From assembly GCA_009823395.1 (NCBI GenBank), contig CM020509.1, positions 20,097,001 to 20,161,000 of the forward strand: a stretch of 64,000 nt of DNA, given 5' to 3'. Shown piece by piece: positions 1 through 10,810 of this stretch. Made by a program: the position numbers and the translations under genes. The notes under the pieces were generated by a model that ran no database searches, was not told the origin of the DNA, and saw only the letters and a program-made list of their open reading frames with translations. Origin of the DNA: Thamnaconus septentrionalis (Eukaryota > Chordata > Actinopteri > Tetraodontiformes > Monacanthidae). Position 1 is the first letter of the stretch. Every line of letters starts with the position of its first letter.

Positions 1-507
1 CAAGGATTTGAGCCACTCTTTAATGAGCCAGTCAAACAGCGACATTAGACTCATTTTGCATTCATTTGAATAACAGGATATGAGTTCCATAAAACTCAGA
101 ATGATATGGTGGTGATCAGTAAAAACACAACCAGCAACAAAATGATGTTTGTGTTTGTGAGTGCGTGCTGTGGGTGCAATGTGTTTCTGCTCATTTGCTA
201 GCAAATGAGTTTGGGGAGACTATTTATGTAATAAATGCGACAACAGAACTATGTGACAGAGAGCGTGAGACGAAGGTTTATGTGGCCGCTGCCACTCAGG
301 CGATGCCTTCATGATGTTCCAAGTAAGTCCACAGGCCGAGGTGATGACACTGCACTCTCTGTGCTCCTCTGTCCATGTGATGGCTACACTAGTGGTTTGG
401 CATTTAGTCGATGTTTTGGAGGTTTTTTCTGTGTTCGTAACCGCTGATAATTAAGTCGATCAGACAAAATTATAAGGTTATTTTGAAAGGAAAAAAATCT
501 TTGCTGG
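1..507. other. no gene seen; unique-looking AT-rich DNA
   Basis: I see no coding frame with recognisable protein content, no repeat terminus and no RNA gene in this stretch. The only longer open frame (235-447, plus) has no recognisable domain and no flanking splice or initiation context that singles it out. Confidence 0.5.
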
Positions 508-640
508 CAATCAATCAATCAACTTTTATTTGTACAGCGCTAAATCACATCCAAAGACGTCTCAAAGCGCTTTGTACAATCAGAGAAAAGGCAACCAACT
601 GGGCCCCCAGAGCAAGCAATAAAAAAAAAAAAGTGATTTG
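508..640 (-). mobile_element. L2/Maui-type LINE, 3'-end fragment
   Basis: On the minus strand this is the terminal part of the same LINE found at 51462-53285. Both share the tail: a CAAAGCGCTTTGAGACG-type stretch, GATTTAGCGCTGTACAAATAAAA, then (ATTG)n. Here the ATTG tail lies at about 508-523 and the element is lost upstream at about 600, where an A-run follows. Extreme 5' truncation is usual for target-primed reverse transcription. No coding sequence remains. Confidence 0.8.
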
Positions 641-764
641 GGATGGTTGTTATTAAAAAGTAATAATAATAATTGTGACCAAAAACATTGTTGCTTTTGT
701 GGCTGAAAGAAAATGACTTTATGCCGAATATTACAAATTTTACAGCAACAAAAGTAAAAAAAAA

Positions 765-950
765 AAAAAAGGGGTAAGGAAAATCAAGACAAAGACGAGA
801 TGAGAGACTAAGTCAAAGACTAGACGAAAACTAAAAGACTGGAAACCACACGAAAGACAAAACAAAAACTTGGACAAAAGACTCATGACAAAGACTAAAC
901 CAAAGAAAAGACTGAAAAAAAGAAGACTGAGGCACAAAGCCAGATCTACA
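765..950. repeat. degenerate purine-rich tandem, AAAGACT-like core
   Basis: The stretch repeats variants of AAAGAC, AAAGACT and CAAAGACT many times with irregular spacing, after a poly-A run at 757-771. It is low-complexity sequence; the minus-strand frame across it (740-937) is Phe/Leu/Ser-rich and not a gene. Confidence 0.55.
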
Positions 951-1530
951 AGTCTTAAGGTTCAGGGTGGAGGAGGTTCCTCATATTCAAAGAGCCAATG
1001 AGAAGGCTGTTCAACAAAGACAAGCAATGAAATAAAAGAACGTGAAAAACAAAACTGTGATTTTTGTGAGGTGATATACCTAGCACTTTGAACCTGTAGC
1101 GGAGCACGTCTCTCCAAACCTATATAAAACGTTAGAGTGTTGGGCGCCAGACAGGATTCACTCTGTCAGAAAAATAACTTTAAATCTTTAGATAGATATT
1201 ATTTTTATAGTGGAAAGTGTGGAGAGAACCCCCGACTTATGACTATTATACTCCCTACAAAATTTACACAATAAGGAAACCAAAAAGTAAGTTTGCAAGG
1301 TAAGGGTGATTTAAGGTACAACAAAATTCATTACAACTTAAACGGCGAGATTCATAGCCACTTTCTCAAAAATATGCATCAACAAACAAACATTTATACA
1401 AACCCAAAGTTCCTGAAAAAAACACAAGCAATCAAAATCTCAGAGATCAAAACTCCAAAATATTCAAATTAGTCCTTATAATATGTATGTGAGGGTGTGT
1501 GGTCAGGTAGATTCCAGTTCAGACCAGTTC
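951..1530. other. no gene seen
   Basis: A TATATAAAA motif near 1121 resembles a TATA box, but no recognisable transcript follows. The stretch is AT-rich, without repeat termini I recognise. Confidence 0.4.
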
Positions 1531-1531
1531 A

Positions 1532-1576
1532 TGAATGTGTGTGTGTGTGTGAGAGAGTGTGAGTGTGTGAGTGGGT
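1532..1576. repeat. (GT)n/(GAGT)n microsatellite
   Basis: A short GT run passes into GAGAGTGTGAGTGTG. It creates a spurious Ser/His/Thr-rich minus-strand frame. Confidence 0.85.
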
Positions 1577-1579
1577 GTA

Positions 1580-2125
1580 GTCAGAGAGGGAGGATGATGA
1601 AGAAGCAAGAGAGCATGTAACTTCAGCAGCCAGGTGGAGAAGCCTGGAGAATAAGGAGGTGGAAGAACTTAGCTGAGGGAGAGGAGAGTGGCCTTTGACC
1701 CGGTCCAAGGAAGGGTTTTGGGGTTCCGAACAGGTTTGCCTGTTCCAGGGAGATCCTTTTTCTTCCTCCTTCAAGACACTGGTTGTCAGGTCCACCTCTA
1801 GTTCACTCCGGTCGTTGCAATTTCTTTTAATCCACATCCAGGTTAGTTATCCTTTTTCTCCTTATCTCACTTCTCACTTTCTTTGGTTCTGCTTCAGCTC
1901 TTTTGGTCTTCTTTGTTTGAATTTCCCGCTTTTTTTGTCAGCACAGGTGTCTCTGATTTATAACTTCCTTCCTCCTTCATCTTGTGTGATGTCACTTCCC
2001 CCTTACACTACTTCCTGCATCCTACCTTGTTACAACCCTACATCCAAATACCATTGATCTATATACTGTATAAAGCAATATATCTACTTACAATGACTAA
2101 GTATCAATATGTATATAGATACATG
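1580..2125. other. no gene seen; pyrimidine-rich toward 2000
   Basis: Contains TTCCT-rich segments and two overlapping short plus-strand frames (1695-2057 and 1982-2206) that carry no recognisable motif. Confidence 0.4.
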
Positions 2126-2190
2126 TATCTATCTATATATATATATATATACGTATATATACACATATGTATATATAAAAAAACAAAAAA
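2126..2190. repeat. AT-rich microsatellite, TATC/(AT)n/(GTAT)n
   Basis: TATCTATC passes into (AT)n and then into TATAC/TATG interruptions, ending in an A-rich run. Confidence 0.85.
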
Positions 2191-2417
2191 AAAACATGCT
2201 CTTTGATAGGGGTGCATTCAGAGAAGCTGACAGATTCAGTTAGCACTTTCCTTGGCACTTTCCTATCCTTTTTTATGTGGTACCCTGAGGTACCCCATAA
2301 ATTATTATGATTATTCTTTTTCTTTCTCTACATGTACCGTATCAGACCTTGCTTTTTTGAGTGATTCATTCCTGTACAGATTTGATTATTTGAGTATATG
2401 TAATGCAACCTATATGG

Positions 2418-3125
2418 TGTCACACCGTGGTGAGGTTTGTCCTGTCGTGGGGTTTTTGTCTTGTCACTTCCTGTTTTATTTTGAAGACCCAACTGACCTT
2501 CCTCTCGTTTCAGATCACGTTCCCTTCCTCATGTGCCTCCTGTGCGTCTGACCCAATTACCTAATGTCTCCACCTGTGTCTCATTACCTCGTGTGTTTAA
2601 ATAGTCTGTGTCTCCCTTGTCTTGTGCCGGAATGTCTTCGTCTGTCATCTGATGCACCCAAGCCTGCCCACAGCCACAGCCTATTTTGTTGCCCTTGATA
2701 AATTTTGCCCTTAGGTCCGGTCCTATTGTTAGGTTTTGCTCTTAGCCTTTTGCCTCCTCCCGAGAGTGATTTTCTGTTGCTGTTTTCTGCTTGGTTTCGG
2801 TTTTTTAATTCTGTTATTTATCCTAGCCCTTTTATCTCCTCCTCTTGAGTGATTTTTTTTTTTTTGTTCCCTCATAGAGTGATTTTTCGGTCCTTTTTTT
2901 TTTTCCCCCTCTGTAGTTCTTTATCCCTTATCCCCTCCTACGAGTGATTTTTAGTTGCTGCACCTTTTGTTTTGGTTGTGTTCTTGGTGACCGGTTACAC
3001 AGTGTATGTCTTTCATAGCCCTTTTCTTTGTTGCTCTGTTTAGGGGACATTTGCATGTGGTAAATAAAAGACAGCTTAACCTGAGCTCTCTGCATCGGAG
3101 TCCTACTTCAAGTCTCTGCCCGACA
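2418..3125 (+). mobile_element. solo LTR, 708 bp
   Basis: The block starts TGTCACACC and ends GCCCGACA, so the ends carry the TG...CA signature with a 4-bp TGTC/GACA inverted repeat. It is flanked by the identical 5-bp duplication TATGG (2413-2417 and 3126-3130), as left by an LTR-retroelement integrase. Inside are a U3-like, CTTCCTG-rich segment, a TTTAAATAG TATA-like motif near 2598 and a polyadenylation signal AATAAA near 3063. No internal retroelement genes lie beside it, which fits recombination between two LTRs. The superfamily (Gypsy most likely from the 5-bp duplication and LTR style) is inferred. Confidence 0.8.
2745..2960 (+). repeat. spaced GAGTGATTTT motif inside the LTR
   Basis: GAGTGATTTT occurs four times (near 2763, 2845, 2877 and 2941), each preceded by a CCTCC- or CCTC-like pyrimidine stretch and followed by T-rich DNA. 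The periodicity is irregular, so it is a degenerate tandem within the LTR. Confidence 0.6.
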
Positions 3126-3134
3126 TATGGTTGG

Positions 3135-3360
3135 GTGTTTGTTTGCAATTAGTAAGGCACAGGTGTGCCCCATGGTCTCTAACTGGTTACTAATTGAAGT
3201 CTCTGTGTAGATATTTCAGATGTGTTCTTGACTGTTTGGATTTTTACCCAGATGAAAGTACAAAGCTGAAACGCGTAGGTCCAGTCATTTTTAATCTGTG
3301 TAGCCATGCCATAATAAAGGCTTTTTGATTTTCTATATGCAACAGAGTTGCCTTGGAATT
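3135..3360 (+). repeat. probable interspersed-repeat 3' end
   Basis: Holds a GAAACGCGTAGG motif near 3269, then CATAATAAAGGCTTTTTGATTT and a GTTGCCTTGGAATTTTC end. I associate this arrangement with widely dispersed fish repeats, but I cannot name the family from memory. It follows the solo LTR directly. Confidence 0.35.
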
Positions 3361-4216
3361 TTCAGTTTCACATCATGCACTTCACCTCTACACTCTCCAT
3401 TTTTGTGCAAGGACTTAACTGAATCTGTCAGACTCACTGGTTATGTGGGGAAACATTTTCTGAAGTGGTTTCAAATAGGCTTTGTCAAACAACACATTTG
3501 CTTATATTGGTCAGTACAAAATCATGTGCGCAGAGGTGTGGAAAATGAAGCCAACAACGGCAGCAGAGGCCCTATCGAGGATGAGGTGAATAGAGCAGTT
3601 CGCCGCCAAAGAGCCGTGTCAGGTTCTGAAGGCCGGTTTTAGTAGAACTGCGAAAAGGAGCCACGGTGCCGACAGCTGCTGACCAAGCTGAGGTTCCTGC
3701 AACAGGGACCTTCCAAAGAGAGACTGATCAGTGCTGTGCCAGTGGAGCCTTAGTCCAACCATGCCAGCTGTGTTACAGAATCATCCATGTGTCAACCAGG
3801 TAGATCAAAATCCCAGTTAATGCAGTTGATCAGGCTGACAATATTTATTTTTTATTTTTCATTCCCTGTCCTGTCTGGCCATAATGACAAGCAGAAATGT
3901 GTCTGAATGTCTTGATGATGGCTGACAGATTTTATTCACAAAGGTAGAGCTTGTGACCCCAGAGTGTTAATCACACAGGTTGTTTCAGGAACTACCTGTT
4001 GAGTGGTTTTATTATATTTTTGTGGATGAGTGATATTCTGGCCATGACCGGACTGAGGGAGGGACAGGGAGTGAAAGAGTAGAAAAGGGTTGTAAGTGAG
4101 GGGTGAGAGGGGATAGAGAGAGCAACAGACCATAATATGCAAGTATTGTGTAATAGAAAACAGATATTAATTTGCATAGTTAATTATTCAATAATGGTCT
4201 AATTCAAATAAACAGA
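3361..4216. other. no gene seen
   Basis: Short frames on both strands (for example 3325-3642 plus) show no recognisable domain. The segment near 4170-4216 may contain the A-rich 3' flank of the minus-strand LINE that begins at 4217. Confidence 0.4.
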
Positions 4217-7085
4217 TTAACTCAAGCTACTCCTGGCCAGGAGGGGGCGCTGAAAAGGCCTCCATGGCCTAGAGGTTCCTGCAACAGCCGGTACAGGGAC
4301 TTGTGCAGAATCCTCTGTCTCCTTAGCGACTTCGACACACTTAGAAGTCCACGGTAAAACAAGGGAAGGGAGTGAAACAGTCACAGAGTTAAAATCCAAT
4401 AAAAACACTGACTCCTGTAGACCCAGACCTCCAACACTGTGCAAAACCAGCCGAGCAAGTGGCTTCCACACCTGGTCTTGTGGTCCGTACAGCAGCCTCT
4501 GAACGAATTGCAGGCGAAAAGCTGCAGCCCTACTGGCCAGGTGCACCAGCCCCTGCCCCCCTTTTCTTTAGGGAGAAACAGCACCGCCTTTGGCAGCCAG
4601 TGGAGACAATCCCAAAAAAAGTTGACCAGTTGAGCTTGGATCCGTGACAGCAGACCAGAGGGAGGGTCCACCACTGCCAGTCTGTGCCATAAAGAGGATG
4701 ACACCAGATTATTAATAATGAGGGTCCTTCCCCTAAAAGACATGGAGGGTAACAACCACTTCCACTTCTTCAGTCTTCCCTGAATTGACTCCATCACTTA
4801 AAAACACCCCAAGATATTTCAGCCCACCTGTGTTCCACATCAGCCCCCCTGGTAAAACCAGCTTGGTAAGAGAGCCTCTACTGGCAGCAAAGGCTTCACT
4901 CTTGTTCCAGTTGACTTTTGATGAAGCCAGTTTGTTGAAAAGGTCCATGTTATTTTCTAAAATCCTAATGTCCTCCCGAGTGTTTAAAATAATCATTAAA
5001 TCATCAGCATAGGCTGACAGTTTTATGGGTGTGGGGCAATCAGGAAAACAAACACCTGACAGGTCTTTCCTTAGTTTGTGCAGCAGGGCTCAATGGCTAA
5101 AGAGTACAACATGCCATAAAGTGAGCAACCCTGCCGCACACCCCTCTGTACAACAAAAGGCGCAGCCAGACCGCCGTTGATTTTCAGTAGACTCGCAACG
5201 TCACGGTTCGAAACCCGGATCCAGGCTATAAAACCTGGGCTGAAACCGAAAGCTGCAAGCGTCTTCCACAGATATTGGTGTTCAACCCGGTCAAATGCCT
5301 TTTCCTGATCTATGGAAATAAGACCAGTCGCTATATCCAAAGAGCCAGAGACGTCCAAAACATGCAGAATCAAAGTGATATTATCACTTGTTAACCTGCC
5401 AGGCACACAGTAGGTCTGGTCAGGGTGAACAATCTCAGCCATGACCTCTTTGAGTCTCAGGGCAAGAGCCTTTGAAAGGACTTTATAATCCCCGCAGAGC
5501 AAAGAAACTGGCCTTCAGTTTTTCAAGTCCTGGAGGTCTCCCTTCTTTGGAAGCAAGGTGATAATTGCCCTCCTGCAGCTCTGGGGTAAAAGTCCACTCC
5601 TGAATCTCTCCTTGAAAACCTCCAACATGTCCTCACCCATCAATATCCAGAAAGTCTTGAAAAATCCACTGGGATCCCGTCCATGCCAGGAGCCCTGCCA
5701 TTAGCCAGGCTCATGAGGCCACATGAAGCTCCTCCAGAGTGAGTTCTGCAGACAGTGGAGCAACAGCTGACGCTCCAATCTGAGGTAAGTCAGACAGAAA
5801 GGCAGATTCCAGTCCTGAAACCTCCATCCACCCAGATTTAAAAAGGTCCATATAAAACTGTGTGGCGTACCTCAGAATCTCAGTGTTCTCCGTCAGCGAC
5901 GAGCCATCACCTGAGCGCAGACAGTGGATAGTCTTCCTCTGGCCGTTCCTTCTCTCCAGGCCAAAGAAGAACTTCGATGGGGCATCCATCATGGTGGTGT
6001 CCATGAAACGGGAGCGAACCAGTGCTCCTTGTGCAGTGATGCCCAACAGGTTAGCTAAAGTAGCTTTTTTACTCTTAAGGGCTTTAACCTGCCCTTGATC
6101 TCCTGTACAGTCCAGTAGGTTCTGTACCTCAGTCTCCAGGTCCTTAAGGGATCTGGTAATGTACTTAGTGACGTTGCGATTATATTGCTGACAAACTTGC
6201 TGGACAACCATCTTGCCAAAATCCCACCACCTGGACAATGATGTGAACGAGGACTTTTATTTCTCTATGTGAGAGCCACACAAACTTAAAGCCCTCTCTA
6301 AACGACCGATCAGCTAAAATTGCTGTATTAAAATGCCAGTGGGCACTGGATGTTTATACATCCTGAATGAAAACAGCACAGTGAACCAAGGAGTGATCAG
6401 AAACACCTATTGGGACAATATGACAACTTTTAAAAACACTAAAATGATGTTTAAAACAATAAAAACGATCTAGTCTGGCCAGAGATAAGGTGTTATTTCT
6501 ATAGTGAGACCAGGTGTACTGCCTGGACCTGCCGTTAAAACCCCTCCATACGTCTCTCAAGTCGTGGGTCTCGATGAGACGCTTGAGCCGAACAGACGAG
6601 GCGGGATGAGGCTCCAGGTGGTTCCTGTCCACTGTTGCCTCAGCAGTACAGTTAAAATCACCCGCCCCCAGAAATAAAAACTCATCAGCAACTCCACCAA
6701 TGACATCACATAGAGCATTTAAAAAAAAGTCATTCTATTGACAGCGGAGGCAGGGGCGTAGACACACAGGAAGACCAGTCTTTTGCCCTCGAAGAGCGCC
6801 TTCACCATGATGGCGTGTCCAGCAATGATGTCCTGTGTCTCCACTGACTGAGGACTGAAGGCTCTGGAGGAGAGGATCGCCACCCCAGCACTTGTGGACA
6901 ACTTGTGGCTGAGGAAAAGCTGCCCTGGCCACTCCTTCCTCCAGTCAACCTCATTGTTAGTCTCACTGTGAGTCTCTTGGACGAAGGTCACATCCAGCTT
7001 TTTCAATTCGCACATTTTAAAAAAGCAAGGCTCTTTTTGTTGCAGATCGTGCTCCATTAATATTAATGGTGCCAATATTAATGTT
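4217..7085 (-). pseudogene. Tx1-type LINE ORF2 (endonuclease-RT) relic
   Basis: ORF2 normally nicks the target DNA and copies the element RNA into the nick. Pieces on the minus strand, 5' to 3': the endonuclease N-terminus at 6719-7075 with VQETHSE; the endonuclease end at 6354-6632 with the SDHSLV active-site motif; a linker at 5711-6238; RT at 5071-5502 with the motif A aspartate (ISIDQEKAFDRV) and motif B (GVRQGCSL); the YADD catalytic motif at 5000-5011; and C-terminal parts to 4217, including LPKEKGGRG. Adjacent pieces lie in different frames, so there are multiple indels, and stops interrupt several of them. Family assignment is firm; activity is excluded. Confidence 0.88.
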
Positions 7086-7158
7086 CATCATTGTGAGAAA
7101 ATAAAAAACACCCAAAGCAAAATACATGGCAGAAAGAAATAAAAAACAAAAAATAAAA

Positions 7159-7560
7159 TCAATCATCATCCTCGATCAGTGCCGCTCTGGCTTTGGTCAC
7201 CATTTTTTTCAGCCTATAAACTTCTTGATCGCTAAAAACACCGTCACCTTTAAATCGGTTTACCGATCTGATAAAACCATTAAGATCAGGAAAAAACAAA
7301 TCAGGTGTAATCGCCCTCTGACCTTTGGTCTCTACTAGGAACTTTCTAATTTTTTCAAGAGGACAGGAAGTGATTTTCACCTCTTGAGAGGCGGTTAAAA
7401 CAACCTCCTCTTTGTCCTCTGACAGGTTTTGCAGTGCTTTCTTTATTTTACCCCCACCCTACCCCTTATCAACACATTTCTTCCTTTTACTGACGTTAAT
7501 CTTCAAATCACGTTCCTCCAAAACGTCCAAAAATGGCATGTGCAAAAGGGTGAACACTAG
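7159..7560 (-). pseudogene. Tx1-type LINE ORF1, C-terminal part
   Basis: The minus-strand frame ending at 7159 includes FFPDLNGFIRSVNRFKG and FSDQEVYRLKKMV and finishes in an acidic tail. I recognise this as the C-terminus of the RNA-binding ORF1 protein of Tx1-type LINEs. It sits about 80 bp upstream of ORF2 on the same strand, the expected order. An extension to about 7560 (basic, KRKK-containing) is only partly open. The N-terminal part is missing. Confidence 0.65.
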
Positions 7561-7930
7561 AATTAAATGTCTAATATGAAAAAAAAAGGCCTCTAGGAGT
7601 CCCCAACCACTCTGCAAAGGAATTTATAAAGTACACTTAAAGTACACTAACAAGTACTGCAAACTTAACAAGGTGCATTGTGGCCTTCAACACCGTTGCG
7701 TACCACCTGGGAACGTATTGAGACACCCGTCAGACCATATATGGCACAGGCAGGAGAAAGGGAGTGCTTGATTTTCTCACCTTACCCAATTACAGCACAA
7801 CACTGGCAAAATACGCGATCTTGCCCAGAGCTATTATATCGGAGCTACTTTTTAATAAAAAGGATTAATCGGTATGACGTATGGCATAATGCCCGATAGC
7901 CCCCCCCGAGTAACAACTGAAAAAGTTAAT
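7561..7930. other. no gene seen; possible repeat
   Basis: Holds an unrecognised segment at about 7680-7910 ending in a C-run. The open frame 7678-7899 (plus) has no known motif. Confidence 0.35.
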
Positions 7931-8039
7931 TAAACACTAACAAAAACGAACTGGGGAAAAAAAAAACAGCATATAAAGAAAAACAGCAAAGAAAAGTACG
8001 AGAAAGCACACTCGCACACTCACCACATTCACGCATGCA

Positions 8040-8041
<2 letters not shown>

Positions 8042-8075
<34 letters not shown>
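8042..8075. repeat. (AG)n microsatellite
   Basis: About 17 AG units. It lies inside the minus-strand hAT frame and turns it into a Ser/Leu run, so it postdates or interrupts the transposase sequence. Confidence 0.95.
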
Positions 8076-8080
<5 letters not shown>

Positions 8081-8084
8081 CCAT

Positions 8085-8515
8085 GTCCCACACACACACC
8101 CACAACACGGCTCCAGCCGTAACAACATGTTTCTCTACTTTATTTTCAGAGAAATGTTCCCAAGCTTTGTAAACTTTTGGTCGAACTATTTGTGCCTCTG
8201 CTGCTGTATGTTCCGCCATAATTCGTGTTCTTCTTCTTCTTCGTGTTCTTCCTCCTCCTTGTAAATAAAGCGTGGTTGTAAAAATCAAAAAATCTTCTTC
8301 TTCTTCTTCTCTATTTCCCTGCGGGATGTAAACAGCGAGCGACACTACCCTTAGCGCTTCTGTAACTGCACTGCAGGCACAGATTAGCATGTGGCGGCCG
8401 GAGTGCGGTTTTATCATTTAACAATTTCCAATTACAAAACACGCGTCGATGCTTGAATTTTCGCGTCAACAAATTTTTGTCGTAATAAATTACTTCGACT
8501 AATCGTTGCAGGCCT
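8085..8515 (-). mobile_element. hAT transposon 5' end with broken transposase start
   Basis: Read on the minus strand, the segment begins at about 8515 with GCAACGATTAGTCGAAG, a terminal sequence typical of a large hAT family in fish. After about 300 bases a frame starts with ATG at 8219 and contains RPKVYKAWEHFSENKVEKH. This resembles the entry to a BED zinc finger in hAT transposases, where a W..F segment precedes the two cysteines. The frame then decays into the (AG)n repeat, and the rest of the gene and the other terminus are absent. Family assignment rests on the terminus plus this short peptide. Confidence 0.6.
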
Positions 8516-8516
8516 C

Positions 8517-8706
8517 GTAACCTCTCCCATCTCAGAGAGCTGGACCTGAGTTACAACCCGCTGAAGGATTCAGGAGTGAAGAAGCTGAGGGATCTTGTCA
8601 ACAGCAGAGACTATAAACAGGAGACGCTGCGGTCAATACTAGTTTCGAACCAGCGGATGATGCTTTCAGCATCAAAATACAGAGCAAAGATCAAGTATTC
8701 TCGGTA
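8517..8706 (+). pseudogene. NLR (NLRC3-like) leucine-rich-repeat exon fragment
   Basis: The frame reads NLSHLRELDLSYNPLKDSG, then VKKLRDLVNS and a YKQETLR end, and stops with TAA at 8704-8706. This is one LRR of the ribonuclease-inhibitor type found in the greatly expanded fish NLR family, cytoplasmic immune receptors whose LRRs usually sit in tandem exons of about 174 bp. Here only one repeat remains. It lacks the NACHT and the other LRRs, and is cut on its 5' side by the hAT terminus at 8515. The tail after YKQETLR shows no B30.2 domain. A relic is by far the best reading. Confidence 0.72.
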
Positions 8707-10200
8707 AAACTCTTCCTCGGGAAAAGTGTTTGAGGAGAATGGTGACAGTCAGCCAATCACTTGGCTTCATTGTGGTCATGTGATTGAGTTGCTGCGAAGA
8801 TGTTGATGTCCACAGGACGTACAGAGTTTCCTGTCACTTCAGGACTAAATTATTGATAGACAGACTGATGTGACAGAGAGTCTGGCTCTTCTCAGCAGTG
8901 AATCCATCATCATCTCCATGAACAGTGATGATGCGTTCAAGGACTGAGCCGTGAGTCTTGACTCCTGCTGTCTATTCCTCTCTCCATATCGAAGTGGTGT
9001 GCGGACGTTGAGGGAGGATCGGTTGGTCCTGTGATGCAGCAGCTCTGACGGGGCCATGGCGCTGATTGAGAGTGAAGAGGTGAGCTCCATCTAGTGGTGG
9101 CTGAAAAAAGATGACAACAGGTGGAGATGAGTGTGAACTGCTCTCAGATCAGCTCCACTGTCTGTCAGGAACTTTGTGAGTCCACCATCAGCTGAGAGTC
9201 TACCTGTGGGTGGAGGATACCGTCAACAAAGACACAATGATGACTCAGACATTTTGTCCCTCTTCAGGCCTTTTTTTTTAACCACTCAGAATAGAGTTTT
9301 GTGACTTTGTCTGCAGGCAGAAATAGCATTGTCCCACCAACAGGTCTCATAAACAAGTCAGATTTATCATTCTCATTTCCTGTGTCTGTATATGAACACC
9401 ATCGCCGTTTGGTGGTGGCTGTAAGAACATTTGTTGAACGCAACCTGGCCTCAAAAATACTCTCTTTTCATGGAGGTGCTCTTCAGGTGGAACAATGGCA
9501 CTCAGTTGGGAAAAAAAATGATCAAGGCCAGTCTGCCAGTTAAAAATGCTGATCATCAAAACCTTCAAACACTCCAAGGGGTTTCTTCTACACACCCTTA
9601 AGAGGGAGTCAAAAAGAAAAAAATCGAGGAGTAAGACGCCTCCTTATCCACCAATCAGGAGCACCCACTTGGGGGAAGGGCGGTTCTGGCTGCAGTGTTT
9701 AAAAACCGCCACCAGGTGTCGCCAGGTGTCCTCCTTTTGACTTGCAATGGGAGCGATAGAGGCAATGGAAATGTGGATTGCAAATCTATTTATTCATTCA
9801 TTCAATCAATCATTCAACTATTTTTGTTCACACTCTGTAAAATGCTTTATATTTCGGACGTTCCTGTCCATACATGACAAAGTTAATGAAACAGTTGATG
9901 GTGAGTTGTTGTTTTTGGCAGCAACATCAAGAATTTTGGTCTTTGTTACAAAATTTCCCAAAAATGATTACAGTGTTTGCATTAATAAGACTTTCTGGGC
10001 TTGAATCTCAACCATGTTTGTGGTCAATTTGGCTTAAGAAATCATATCATCACTTTTTCTCCAAATGGTCCCATTTTTTTGTTTTTTTTTTTTGCATCAT
10101 CTCAGACATGAAAACATGCATCTTAAAAAGAACACTTCTTGAGAGAGTTGAAAACGCGTAGGCATGACAAACCTGTTTCAAGTGAAATACATCCAGCAGC
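8707..10200. other. no gene seen; possibly NLR 3' flank then unique DNA
   Basis: The first few hundred bases may be the former 3' flank of the NLR fragment. Beyond 9200 I see poly-T runs and short frames without motifs. Confidence 0.35.
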
Positions 10201-10810
10201 TGTGGGAACCACATGACCTGCCACGTCAGGTGACTTCAGCGCTAACAGCTAGCGTGTGTGTATGGGTGTGTGCGCACGCGTCCGTCCTGCTGCTGCTTCA
10301 TGGAGCATCAGGATGAGAGGGTGGAGGTTGTGAACCGTGTTGAAGTGAAAGAGCAGCGCGGGTTTGGAACTGAGGGGTTTGTGACTGCTGAAAAGGTCAT
10401 GGCGTGCTCCCGTTAGTCCTGTGAGAATGCTAATCTATGCTAATGCTAACCTCAGCTCCCTCACCTTTAGTTTGCGGTCAACCTGGACTCTGTGGAGACA
10501 GACAGAAAACCAGACCAACCTTGGAGCCCATCAAACTGTTTCCCTCGACTCTGAAGACTTAGCCATATGAGATGATGGCGGTGTTTTTGTGTTTCGGACC
10601 AAAGCCCTGATGAAGTACCACAAGACAGTTTTTTTGCCACACAAGAAGGCAAAAAAAACTGTGATGAAGGAGATCCAGCGTCAATCAGCGAGCTGCAACC
10701 CGCCGACCACTGAGTCATGGCAGCCGTCCGTCAGCACTGCGCTCTTTAGAGGCGTCGACTCAAAGGTCAGCGGCTTAGTTGATGTGATCGCAGTGACAGC
10801 TGCTGCTCAC
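10201..10810. other. unexplained GC-balanced stretch before minisatellite
   Basis: Contains GCTAACAGCTAGCGTG, GCTAATGCTAACC and other GCTAA motifs. A plus-strand frame opens at 10589 and runs into the minisatellite; its first 70 codons show no known domain. I do not regard it as a gene. Confidence 0.35.

Larger units (their letters stand above)
4217..7560 (-). mobile_element. L1-Tx1-clade LINE, degenerate, minus strand
   Basis: A non-LTR retrotransposon reads from about 7560 down to 4217. In order it holds the end of ORF1, an apurinic-type endonuclease, a linker, the reverse transcriptase and a C-terminal region. The RT segment (DQTYCVPGR, LDVSGSLD, DQEKAFDRVEH, GVRQGCSL) matches the Tx1 branch of L1, common in fish and frogs. 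The element is 5' truncated inside ORF1 and cannot move, because ORF2 is broken into at least six frames. Confidence 0.88.

Noticed and set aside
1105..1160. TATATAAAA with GGGCGCCAGACAGG as an LTR/primer-site start
   Set aside because: No LTR ends, no retroelement genes and no duplication could be found.
5195..5225. tRNA B-box-like GGTTCGAAACCC
   Set aside because: It lies in the RT region of the Tx1 LINE, with no A box or cloverleaf around it.
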